Assembly (NCBI GenBank): GCA_033060915.1
Contig: CM065378.1
Span: forward strand, 34,526,501-34,590,500
Reading direction: 5' to 3'
DNA from: Euryodendron excelsum
Taxonomy: Eukaryota; Streptophyta; Magnoliopsida; Ericales; Pentaphylacaceae
DNA: 64,000 bases
The stretch's first letter is position 1; every line of letters begins with the position of its first letter. Below the pieces are notes generated by a model. That model did no database searches. It was not told where the DNA came from and saw nothing but the letters and a program-made list of their open reading frames with translations. The translations under genes and the position numbers were made by a program. This document shows positions 24,672-36,079 of the stretch, one piece after another.

Positions 24672-25042
24672 TACATCCAATGACCTCCAAAGGACTGAAG
24701 AAGGAGCCATATGAAGTGAAAATCTCATGTACAATTCTTTAGAGTGACAGTAAGGGTGATTTATCTATCCACTTTTCCACTATCACTCAAAAAACCAAAC
24801 TCTGCCTATATGCACCACTAAACATACTCTCTCTCTTTTTTTTTTTTTTCCAGGTTGGTTATAAATTTAGGTCAGATATTTAGTCTGTTTGAATACAACA
24901 TTTGCAATAATTAAAAGTCACTCGAGAATGAAAATTAATTTTCAAATTTGACAATGTGAAGCGTGTCTCACTCCTCCATTATTTCAAAATTATTCAACTA
25001 GGAAATTGAATAAACTTGAATATTGGGTGAGAGAGACACACA
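24672..25042. other. Intergenic, no gene seen
   Basis: AT-rich DNA between the LARD and the G tract, with a CT/T run at 24827-24850. No ORF or repeat is supported. Confidence 0.4.
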
Positions 25043-25253
<211 letters not shown>

Positions 25254-25540
25254 GAAAGAGAGATAGTAAATCTATTCTGAAATTAACAATTTTCTCAAAG
25301 TTGTCCAACTTAGTCCACTCCAACCTTGGTTACTAGCACGCCTTTGGCTGCATCTATTGTATGTTCAACTTCTTTCAATTTACATGCAAACTTAATTTTG
25401 AATTAGTATATTTCCATACTTTCTCCTTCATGTTGGAACACCTCCATTAAATTTTGGTATATCTATATGTTTATTGACGTGCTTTCTTTATAATTTCACC
25501 ATTCATTTCAATCAAATTTTACTAGTAAAAGCTTTGGGAC

Positions 25541-26137
25541 TGTGGGGGAATAACCCCCGACCCAACCAAATGGGTGAGACCCAATCTACGCAATTTAAAG
25601 TTGGGGCCGCCAAATCAAAAATAGAGGGAGGGCCGGCCTTGAATGTTGACCTCCTCTCCACTGTAGCCCAAATCGCGAAAGGCAGGCCCAAACTACCAGC
25701 GGTCTTCAAGCATTAAATGCAGAGTTGACTAGCATTAAATGCACAAGCAGCTGCCCACGCGACATCGACACGCGCGTCCGGTCAGCTGGAATCCCCCGCG
25801 ACGGTGCGCCAGACCCTGTAAGTAATCAGGCGGCGCCAATGATGGTGCCTACCAAGCAGGCCATGAGAGCCTACTAATAGGCCAAGGCAAAACACACTCC
25901 CTCGAGAACTCTATAAATACCCAAGGCATCGAGAGTCAGGTATGGACAGTTAACCCCAAAAATTCAGAACTTTCATTCGTTTTTATTTCGATTAAGCCTG
26001 CTAACTTAATCTTCGGAGTGTGATCGGCCCACTAAGGGTCGATCCATTCTAACCTTCTTGTCTTGCAGAAAGGGATTGGGCTCATCCATTTGGGGCTTGA
26101 GAGTTCGGCCCAGCCTTCTCGAAAAATCTCACTTACA
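25541..26137 (+). repeat. Tat element 5' LTR (597 bp)
   Basis: Bounded by TSD GGGAC on the left and by the PBS on the right. It contains a CTCTATAAATACCC TATA box (about 25909-25922). Nearly identical in layout to 40897-41501. Confidence 0.93.
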
Positions 26138-26139
26138 AT

Positions 26140-26157
26140 TGGCGCCGTCTGTGGGAA
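26140..26157 (+). other. Tat element primer-binding site
   Basis: TGGCGCCGTCTGTGGGAA starts two bases after the LTR. TGGCGCC is the complement of a tRNA 3' end GGCGCCA, as is usual for plant gypsy elements. Confidence 0.85.
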
Positions 26158-26171
26158 GGCTTAGAAAAACC

Positions 26172-29100
26172 ATGAGTCTAAACATCCGGAGACATAGGAG
26201 AGAGAACCACGACGGAAGAGGCGTCAGAGCCTCCTCCAGTAAAGATCAGACCAATTCGGCGCACTGCCAATCTACACCAGTAGATCGGCATAGAAGGAGA
26301 ACACTAAGGTCGGAAATACGAACGCCTGTTGAGAGCCACTGGGAAGCACCAGATGAAATGCAGAGAGATACGGGCTATGTCAGGGACAGAAATTTCTGCA
26401 GAAACCACCCTAGGAACCTTGCCCCGTCACCCTCCAGTGGGCGAATCCCGAGTGAAGATACACTCCGTGCGACGGAGAGGAAAATTCGGCGGCGCGGAGA
26501 AGAGATAGCCTACCTCACTTCCCAAGTTCGGGTCATGAGGGAGGCATTCTCTAGAAGAAACGGGCATGGGAAAGAGAGGTCCCCTGATCAGGAGCAGATT
26601 ACTGGCAACAGAAATGATCTAGTGCCACGGGTAAGAAGGGGATACACCCCCAGTACTGGACGTTGCGACAACAGGCGCACAGATCGGCGGATGGGAAGGA
26701 GCGAAACCCCGCTAAGAAATAACCCTACTAAAGGAGATCGGCAGAGAGAGGATTGGGAGAAATGGTACAACGAAAAGTAGGAAGCTAGGAAGCAGCAAAT
26801 TGAGGAACGCACGGCCCACGACCTGATGAAAAAGGCCCTGGATCAAATTGCGTCCTCGCCATTCACAGAGGAGATCGAGTCCCATCCAATCCCTCGAAAA
26901 TTCACCCCACCAAAGTTCACCCTCTATGACGGGAAGACCGACCCGATTAACCATTTTCGGCATTACAAACAGCTTATAGTAGTATGGTGCGCTGACCAAA
27001 TGCTGATATGTCAAATCTTTCCCTCCAGCCTAGGAAGTGTGGCTTTGCGGTGGTTTGATAAATTGCCACTTAAGTCCGTTTCTAGCTGGAGGCAACTTGT
27101 CGAGTTGTTCACAGATCGTTTCATAGCAAACAGCCTGCAGCCGAAGGAGGTTGATTTCTTGCTGACGTTGCGAAAAGAGGAAGGGGAAGGATTGCGAGCA
27201 TACGCTCGACGATACTGGGAGGCTTACAACGAAATTGACGAATGTAGCGAGCAATTGGTTGTAACCCAGTTCAAGATCGGCCTTCCCAGGGAGCACCGTT
27301 TGCGACAATCCTTGATGAAGAAACCAGCCCTCTCCATACAGGAACTGATGTTGAGGATCGAGCGCTATGCGTGGTTGGATGAAGATGCGCCCCAGCCAGC
27401 ATCGGCCAAAGTCGGCGTTGCTGCAGAGAAGGCAAATAAGAAGGATGCCAAGAAACCCCGATCAGAAGATAGCAACCGGGGAAAAAGGGTAACAGAAGGA
27501 GTCTATACAGTCTTTAAAGACCCTATCTATAAGATATTACCCCAGATCCACGACAAGCTATTTTTTAAGTGGCCACCAAAGTTAGGAGGAGACCTAGCAA
27601 CCCGAGACCAGAAGAGGTTCTGTTCATACCACCGTGAGAAGGGGCATAAAACGGAGCAATGTCGGCATCTCAAAACCCATTTGGAAGATTTGGCCAAGGC
27701 TGGCCATCTTGACCAGTTTATTGATCTAGAAAAGACGAAGAAGGAAGTCGAGCAACTGCGGTTGGAAGACACGACCCAGAAGGAGACAGAGGTAAGGCTG
27801 GTTCGAGTAATCAATGTGTTGCACGGTTCGACCGAGTCAGGAACCGTCGACCCACATAGATATCGGGCCGAGATGCAAAAGGCTGCACACTTAAGGGAAA
27901 TAATGCAGATACAACTGCCCAGCAAGAAAACCAAGATCAGCAACGGCCATAAGCCCATTACCTTCACTGATGAAGATCTCGTGGGTGTGCAGGTTTCCCA
28001 TAATGACGCACTGGTGGTAACACTAAGAGTGGCAGACTGTGATGTCAGAAGATTGCTCATCGACCAAGGGAGTTCATCCGAAGTTATGTACTACAGCCTA
28101 TTTAAAAAATTGGAACTCAAAGAGTCCGACCTCCAGCCGTCACTCAACCCGTTGGTCGGATTCAGCTCAGATCCAGTTTGGCCCATGGGGAAGGTGACTA
28201 TGCCGGTAATAGCCGGTGGGATCACATTGCAAACCGAGTTCTTGCTAGTCAACGTGCCCTCCCCCTACAATGCCATCATGGGACGGACTTGGTTACACCT
28301 TATGAAGGCCGTTCCCTCGTCCTGCCACCAATTAATCCGATTTCCAACCCCTGGTGGAGTGGGGGAAATAAGAAGAGACCGAGTGGCTGCCAAGCAGTGC
28401 TTCTTAACAACATGCGCAACCAAGACAAAAGCTGAGAATGTGCAAATGATGGAACTGCACGAAGATACTCCTACAATTGAGGATGTGGGGATGACTCCTG
28501 AAAGTAAAGCCCTAGAGGATTTGAAGAAAATATACATCGATCGGCATGGAGATAAGTACTTCGTCATTGGCACCTCCTTGTCCAAACGAGAGGAATATTC
28601 CCTGATTGAGTTGTTGATGAGCTTTCTCGAAGTATTCACCTGGACCCCCTATGACATGCCTGGGATCAGTGCCGATGTTGCTTGTCATCGATTGAATGTT
28701 GACCCAAATTGCCGACCTGTTGTCCAGAAGGGAAGAAGGGCGGCTCTCCAGCATGTTGATGCTGTCCTTAAAGAAACAGAGAAACTTTTGGAAGCTGGGG
28801 CAATTCGGGAGATCAACTACCCAAGTTGGTTTTCAAATACAGTGGTCGTGAAAAAGAAGGACGGTAAGTGGAGGGTTTGTGTGGACTTCACTGATCTCAA
28901 CAAAGCATGCCCCAAGGATCCATTCCCCCTCCCCAAAATTGACCAGCTTGTGGATGCAACCGCTGGCTTTGGGAGGATGAGTTTCTTGGATGCTTATCGA
29001 TGGTACCACCAGATTCCCCTCCACCCCGACGACCAAGAGAAGACGGCCTTCATCACTCCAAGGGGGATATACTGTTACAAGGTTATACCATTTGGTCTGA

Positions 29101-31775
29101 AGAACGCTAGAGCCACGTATCAGCGATTGGTCACAAAGATGTTCAAGACGCAGCTCGGCAAAACTGTCGAGGTCTACATCGATGACATGGTGGTAAAAAG
29201 CAAACTGAGCGACTCCCACTTGGCAGATCTAAAAATGGTGCTTTGCATCTTGAAGGAGTACAAAATGAGGCTAAATGCTTCAAAATGCATCTTCGATGTC
29301 AGCTCGGGCAAATTTCTGGGGTTCTTAGTCACTCATTGAGGCATTGAAGTAGATCCATGGCAGATTAGTGTGATCCAAAGCATCCAAGCCTCGAAGAATG
29401 CCAAAGAAGTGCAGAAACTAACAGGAATAGCCGCAGCACTCAATAGGTTCATCAACCGTTCATCGAACAGGTGCTGACTGTTCTTCCAACTTTTCAAAAA
29501 ACAGGAACGGTTCGAATGGACCCCAGAATGTGGCTCTGCCCTTGTCGATCTGAAGACATACTTGACCCAACCACCCTTGCTTTCCACCCCCCTTCAGCAC
29601 GAGGAACTCTTCCTCTACCTTGCTGTATCGGAGCATACAGTCAATGCCGTCCTACTCAGGTAAGAAAACCACCAACAGTTGCCTGTCTACTATGTTAGCA
29701 AAACCCTTCTCGGAACAGAAAGCAGGTACCTACCCCTTGAAAAGTTAGCGCTAGCGTTGGTAGTAGCATCTCGCAAGTTGGTGCATTACTTCAGAACGCA
29801 CGCCATCAACGTCCTCACTAACCACCAGCTCAAAACTCTTCTAAGGAAGGCCGACTTCTTTGAAAGATTGGCAAAATGGGTCGTGGAATTAGGGGAGTTT
29901 GACATCAAATTTCAACCCAGATTAGCAGTAAAGGGACAGGTTCTTGCAGATTTTGTTGTCGAATTCTCTGTCGAGTTACCAACAGAGGTAAAACAAACCT
30001 CAGCAACTACCCAAACACACAACGAATTCCCCATGGATTTTTGGGAAACAACTGGTCATTGGCAACTGTACGTTGACGGAGCTTTCAATGACCGGGGGGC
30101 AGGATCAAGCATTGTACTCATCACACCAGACGGTCTAACCATCGAACAAGCCATCAAGCTCGAATTCACTGCCTCCAATAACGAGTCTGAATACGAGGCC
30201 TTGCTCGCCGGAATACGTCGGGCCATCGAACTTCGAATTCCTGAGATCGTCATCTATTCAGACTCCCTGCTCGTTGTCAACCAAATTACGGGAGAATACG
30301 TAGCAAAGAACAACAATATGACGCAGTACCTAGCTAAAGGAGCTTCTTGGCTGATTCAAAAGCTATAAGCTTCAACAGATCAGCCGGGATAACAACTCAC
30401 ATGCAGATGCTTTGGCAACCTTGGCCACAACTTTAAAGGCTAGGTCAAAAAGGATAATTAATGTGGAAACCCTTGCCAAACCAAGCATATTTCAGGAGGA
30501 AGAGGAAGCCCTGACGGCAGAACAGCTGGGACCATCATGGATGGACCCAATCATCTCTTTCCTGGATAGAGATGAACTACCAGAAGACAAGACTGAAGCT
30601 CTGCGAATCAGACATACATCTCTCAAATATTGGTTGTCACCAAGTAAGGAGCTTTACAGACATTCCTTTACAGGTCCATACTTGCACTGCGTTCATCCAG
30701 ACCAAGTATAAGGCGTCTTATTCGAAATCCACGAGGGGATATGCGGAAGCCATGTCGGCGGAAGATCGGTGGCACACCGAGCCATTTCACAGGGATATTG
30801 GTGGCCTTACATGCAGAAAGATGCAGCCCAATACGTCTTAAAATGTGACAAGTGTTAGAGGTATTCCCCCATCATCCACCAGCCAGCCGAAGATCTCGCA
30901 ACCATCACCAGTTCGTGGCCTTTTGCTTAGTGGGGACTGGACATAGTGGGGCATTTGCCTCGAGCACCAGGCAATAAAAGGTTCCTCATCGTGGCGACTG
31001 ACTACTTTACCAAACGGGTAGAGGTAGAGCCTTTGTCAACTATCAGGGAAGTCGACGCCAAAAGGTTCGTATGGAAGAGCATAGTCACGAGATTTGGGGT
31101 ACCTCGTGCCGTTGTTTCAGATAACAGCATCTAGTTCGATGGTAACATGTTCAGATCATTTTGTGAAGGGCTGGGGATCAGAAATTATTACTCAACGCCA
31201 GCCTATCCCCAATGCAACGAGCAAGCCGAGATTTCAAACAAAACCATGCTAAACGGAATCAAAAAGCGACTGGAAAAAGCCAAAGGAAATAGACGGAGGA
31301 GCTGCCTAGCATTTTGTGGTCTTATAGAATGACCCCAAGGAGGTCCACCGGCCAAACCTCGTTCTCTCTGGCATACGGGGTGGAAGCAGTCATCCCTTTG
31401 GAGGTCGAACTACCTACTGTCAGAACGGCAACCTTCGGCATGGGCCTCAATAACCAAACTCTAGCGAGGGACCTGGATCTAACTAAGGAAAGAAGGGAAG
31501 CCGCCTTGATCAGATTTACGGAGTATCAGCAATAGTTAAGACGCTCCTACAATAAACGGGTCTGCCCAAGAAACTTTGCTCCTGGAGACCTGGTCCTACG
31601 AAAAGTATTGGGGGCAACTAAGAAAGCGTCGGATGGCAAGCTCGGCCCAAACTGGGAAGGACCTTACAGAGTAACAACCGAGGTCGGCGTTGGCGCGTAC
31701 CGATTAGAGACTGTTGAAGAGGGAAGGCAACTGCCTCGGCCATAGAACGTGAGCAACTTGAAGAAATTCTGCTAG
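26172..31775 (+). pseudogene. Tat element gag-pol, decayed by stops and frameshifts
   Basis: Starting at ATG 26172, the first 4.2 kb is one frame broken only by stop codons (for example ends at 26780 and 29339, and near 29478 and 29660). Frameshifts follow near 30370-30410 and near 31300. Domains in order: basic N-terminus; Retrotrans_gag (about 26900-27390); a zinc-knuckle-like [14 protein letters not shown] (27620-27661); protease with DQGSS where DTGSS is usual (28063); reverse transcriptase with [10 protein letters not shown] (about 28790-29340); first RNase H (about 29590-29930); a second, archaeal-type RNase H starting YVDGAF (30070-30370); integrase zinc domain (30720-30860) and core with VVSDN (30930-31260); C-terminal domain to the stop near 31775. 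No chromodomain. Most stops look like CAG-to-TAG, CGA-to-TGA or TGG-to-TAG changes. The element cannot now make its enzymes. Confidence 0.9.
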
Positions 31776-31893
31776 TAATACGAAGCCCCGTGCGATGTGA
31801 TAGTTCGTCAAATGTGTAAAGCTTTTTTGAAGAATCAATGAAAATGAAGATGTTCAAACAACCCTACTCTGAGCACCCTGAAAACACACAAAA

Positions 31894-32625
31894 ACCAAGT
31901 GTAAAAACTTGGTCCTATCCAAGTTGGGCAGGTCGGCCAATGAAGGCCACAAAAACCAAGTGTAAAAACTTGGTCCTATCCAAGTTGGGCAGGTCGGCCA
32001 ATGAAGGCCACAAAAACCAAAGTGTAAAAACTTGGTCATGTCTAAGTTGGGTAGGTCGACCAATGAAGGCCACAAAAACCAAGTGTAAAAACTTGGTCCT
32101 GTCCAAATTGGGCAGGTCGGCCAATGAAGGCCACAAAAACCAAGTGCAAAAACTTGGTCCTGTCCAGATTGGGCAGGTCGGCCAATGAAGGCCACAAAAG
32201 CCAAGTGTAAAAACTTGGTCCTGTCCAAATTGGGTAGGTCGGCCAATGAAGGCCACAAAAACCAAGTGCAAAAACTTGGTCCTGTCCAGATTGGGCAGGT
32301 CGGCCAATGAAGGCCACAAAAGCCAGGTGTAAAAACTTGGTCCTGTCCAAGTTGGGCAGGTCGGCCAATGAAGGCCACAAAAACCAAGTGTAAAACTTGG
32401 TCCTGTCCAAGTTGGGCAGGTCGGCCAATGAAGGCCACAAAAGCCAAGTGTAAAAACTTGGTCCTGTCCAAGTTGGGCAGGTCAGCTAATGAAGGCCACA
32501 AAAACCAAGTGTAAAACTTGGTCCTGTCCAAGTTGGGCAGGTCGGCCAATGAAGGCCAAAAAAACCAAGTGTTAAAACTTGGTCCTGTCCGAGTTGGGCA
32601 GGTCGGCCCATGAATTCCACGAAGA
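31894..32625 (+). repeat. 61-bp tandem array, 12 units, three hairpins per unit
   Basis: Twelve head-to-tail units lie between the end of pol and the end of the antisense gene. Each unit contains ACCAAGT-gtaaaa-ACTTGGT, CCTGTCC-aagtt-GGGCAGG (one G-T pair) and GGCC-aatgaa-GGCC. Open frames on the minus strand (about 230 residues) are only translations of the repeat. A related array with the same first two hairpins occurs in the gag-only element at 45640-46545. There are no unique spacers, so this is not CRISPR-like. Confidence 0.9.
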
Positions 32626-33385
32626 ACAAAGATAAAAATTTGGTGCTAACCGAATTAGACAGTTTTACCAAAAAAGGGAAGTCATACAAACTTAAATCAA
32701 ACAGTGGGTAATGAGGCAAAATCAAAAACTTTCATTTACAAATGGCGGTAAATACAAAACATATTCCAGAAACAAGGAAAAACTACAAAAGATTATGCTG
32801 ACTTGTCCTCTGAAAATACAGATGGCTGCGTCGTGCAGTCTAAAGAATGTTCAGCAGACTTCAATTGCTCGGCCGCCGCTCTTTCCTTTTCTGCCTTATC
32901 TTTTTCAGGCAGCGATCTCCAGGGCAATCTGTCTCTGATGCTCAATATTAACAATTACCTTCTTCAGATCCACGACGCCGTTCTTAGTTGTGTTAAAATA
33001 GTTAGGGCATAGGCGCCAAATGTCAGCAGTTTTGTCGGTTCCGAAGACATGGAGAGCTCTACTCCAGCCCAGCCGAAATATGGTACGGCTCAAATCCGCC
33101 ATCTCAATGGCCAGTTCGTTGGCCGCTTTCTCCTCGCCCCTCTTGTAAGCACCCCATTTTTGACCGCTCGGCAGTCTACACTCCGTCCAGACTTGTTTTC
33201 AAGTCATTTTGGGCATATTCCTATTGAATCCAATTCCCTAGGTCTAAATTCCACCTTTCCATCGCTTCGCGGGCCTGTCAGGCCCAAATAGAGGCAAAAT
33301 GACCAAAACGCCCTTAGGGGCATTGTCCTTTCTTATTTCAATTCCAGTCCCTCTCTCGAGACAGTTTATTCCTCGAGACGGTCCA

Positions 33386-33970
33386 AGTAGCAAAACTACT
33401 CACAAAACCGTCGGAGTGGCGGAAACACTCACAAAATCGCCGGAGTGGCGGAAACACTCACAAAACCGTCAGAGTGGCAGAAACACTCACAAAACCGTCA
33501 GAGTGGCGGAAACACTCAAAACCCAGACACGTCTCTTCGGAGTCGGTAATACCCCTTTCCAATCCCTCTCTCGAGACAGTTTATTCCTCGAGACGGTTCC
33601 AATCCAGGCACGTCTCTTCGGAGACGATAAGACCCCTTTCCAATCCCTCTCTCGAGACAGTTTATTCCTCGAGACGGTCCCAGTAGCAAAACTACTCACA
33701 CCACAGTTAGAGTAGCGGAAATACTCCACCGTTAGAGTAGCGGAAATACTCATAGACCCGTTAGAGTAGCGGAAATACTCATAGACCCGTCCGAGTAGCG
33801 GAAATACTCAACCGTTAGAGTAGCGGAAGTACTCACGGAGCCGTCCGAGTAGCAAAAATACTCACAGAACCGTTAGAGTAGCGGAAGTACTCTCAAATCG
33901 TCAACTCCGTCCGAGTAGCGGAAATACTCACACCGTTAGAGTGGCGGAAACACTCAAAACTCAGGTCAAT
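33386..33970 (+). repeat. Short-hairpin repeat zone in the solo LTR
   Basis: A run of ~25-35 bp repeats, each with a small inverted repeat: AGTAG-caaaa-CTACT (33386-33400), GAGTG-gcggaaa-CACTC (33414-33430), GAGTA-gcggaaa-TACTC (33735-33751), and CGTCTC-ttcg-GAGACG (33611-33626), a stem closed by a TTCG loop. It corresponds to 5766-6280 in the other LTR. Confidence 0.75.
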
Positions 33971-34029
33971 ACCCATGTCTGTTAGTTCACTTCGGTGAAA
34001 AATGACCAAATTACCCTTTGGACCTTTTC

Positions 34030-34870
34030 CGATCAAGATGACCATTTTGTCCCTAGGCATCCGAACGCCCCGGGAACCACACCGGCTCTGGGTATCAAAC
34101 CGGTAACCTTTTGAGAATACTTTTTATAGTATTCTCAACCTTCCCTTCTCTTTCCGGATCATTCCGAGCTAGTTCCGGCCAAACCGGTACAAAATGACCG
34201 TTTTGCCCCTAGAGGGCCGGTCTCCTTCTTCGACCACACCGGCTCTGGGTATCAAACCGGTAATATCCCGAGAATACTTTTTATAGTGTTCTCGACCTTC
34301 CTCTACCTTTCCGGACCATTCCGAGTCAGTTCCGGCAAACCCGGTACAAAATGACCGTTTTGCCCCTGGTGGGCCGGTCTCCATTTCTGACCACACCGGC
34401 TCTGGGTATTAAACCGGTAACCTCCCGAGAATACTTTTTATAGTATTCTCAATTTTCCTTTACCTTTTCGGACCATTCCGAGTCAGTTCCGGCAAACCCG
34501 GTACAAAATGACCGTTTTGCCCCTGGTGGGCCGGTCTCCATTTCCGACCACACCGGCTCTGGGTATCAAACCGGTAATGACCCGAAAACACTTTTTATAG
34601 TATTCTCAATCTTCCTTTGCCTTTCCGGACCATTCCGAGTCAGTTCCGGCAAACCCGGTGCAAAATGACCGTTTTGCCCCTAATGGGCCGGTCTCCTTTT
34701 CCGACCACACCGGCTCTGGGAATCAAACCGGCAACCTTTGGGAACATTCTAAATAATTTTTCCAGATCCCAAGTCTTCTTCTGGGACAGTCTGAGTCTCT
34801 CCCGATAGTTTTCTGGTCCGGTTGACCGTTTTGCCCCTAAAGGCCCGGTCGACCTTTCCGACACATCTTA
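34030..34870 (+). repeat. ~157-bp tandem repeat in the solo LTR
   Basis: The word AAAATGACCG recurs at 34191, 34348, 34505 and 34662, a period of exactly 157 bp, with degenerate copies before and after. Each unit holds GTTTTGCCCCT, GACCACACCGGCTCTGGGTAT and TTTTTATAGTATTCTC-like words. The LTR at 1956-6519 has only two or three degenerate units (about 5200-5600). Confidence 0.85.
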
Positions 34871-35089
34871 CCCTCACTTTTCAAGTCAAATACCTCCAGG
34901 ACACTATTTTAAGTGTTCCTGCTCCTTTCCGGCCTTCCGGGTCACTCCCGGCTCCTTCAAATCATTTCCGGACTTTCCGGAGTCACTCCTAGTGAAGCCA
35001 GGCCAAAGTTTACATGGTAGTCACTAGTACAAGCGCCCAAATCTAGTCAAAGATACGTTGCTTGCCGACCTTAATTGTTTCCTAAATGG

Positions 35090-35212
35090 CTGGCGCCACT
35101 AGCAATGGCGCCAAGCCAAAAAATGGCCTGGCGCCACTACTAGTGGCGCCAGTGTAAATTTTGCCCTGGTGCCACTGCAACAGGCGCCAGGCTTGTCTTC
35201 CCTCTATAAATA
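35090..35212 (+). promoter_or_regulatory. Predicted LTR promoter with palindromes
   Basis: TATAAATA lies at 35205-35212. Just upstream are three inverted repeats built on GGCGCC. The best, 35128-35152, is CTGGCGCCACTA-C-TAGTGGCGCCAG with perfect 12-bp arms. The equivalent in the other LTR (4956-4978) is also perfect but has CACC/GGTG in place of CGCC/GGCG. Confidence 0.55.
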
Positions 35213-36079
35213 CAGAGCCTCGATCAACGTGAAAGGGGTATGCAAACTTAACCTAAGAATCTCATATTTCGATATACAGAGCTCGAGCACCTCCAAAACC
35301 CTAGCCTCCCTAGGTTTTCCCAAACCCTAGCCACTATACACAAACCCTAGCCTCCTATACACTCATACACTCCCTCATACACTCATACCATAACCTTCAA
35401 CCATCCTTAGAAGACTTGAAGAGCTGCCATCTAAAGCTTGAAGACAATCCTTGAAGGTTGAAGAAGAAGTTCAAGACCGAAGACCGAAGACAGCACGGCG
35501 CGCAAAATAAACAAGAAACAAGGTAGGTTTTCTCTTTAATTTTCTGCACTTCCCCCCTCTCTCTTCTCTCTCCAACCCATTTGGGTTTTCTCTATTTTAA
35601 TCCCCCATCTCTTTCCCCCCCTTTCTTTGCATGCTTGAAACAAGGGGATTCCCGATCCATGTGTAGGATTGGACTATGGGAGAGTCACCGTGTCGGGGGC
35701 TTTCTTCTAGTCTAACGAAAGACCACGTGGGTCCGGCCCCCTTGATTATGTAGTGAAGCCTTAACCTTGTATGTTCATGACCCCAAATTGCATTGTGCAT
35801 ATCATAGTCTTGCATCTTCCAAAACTCGTTTTCAAAGTTGTTTTTCAAAGCGTTTTCAAACTTGTTTTCAAAATTGCATCAAAATCTCTTTTTCAAAAAC
35901 TTGTTTTCAAAACCACAATCCTAGGGTGATTCTAGCCTTTCCATGGCTAGGGTTGCTTTAGGAAAGTGTTATATTAAAAGTGGCCTTTTGGTCCATATTT
36001 TCAAACCTTGTTTTTAAAACCACTTTCTTAATAGTGGTTCTAGTCCTCTTATGGCTAGAATCGCTTTAGGAAAGTGAGA

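Noticed and set aside
31838..32549. A 231-residue minus-strand frame and several overlapping frames with repeated LADLPNLDRTKF
   Set aside because: All are read-through of the 61-bp hairpin repeat in different frames; the unit length is not a multiple of three, so frames cycle.
31894..32625. CRISPR-like array
   Set aside because: Repeats are contiguous with no unique spacers and lie in a plant retrotransposon.
32905..33102. Independent 65-residue minus-strand gene
   Set aside because: It continues, across the solo LTR, the coiled-coil exon of the Tat antisense gene; it is a fragment, not a separate gene.
33611..33626. CGTCTC-ttcg-GAGACG read as a transcription terminator
   Set aside because: No T run follows, and rho-independent terminators do not apply to plant nuclear DNA; kept only as a repeat hairpin.
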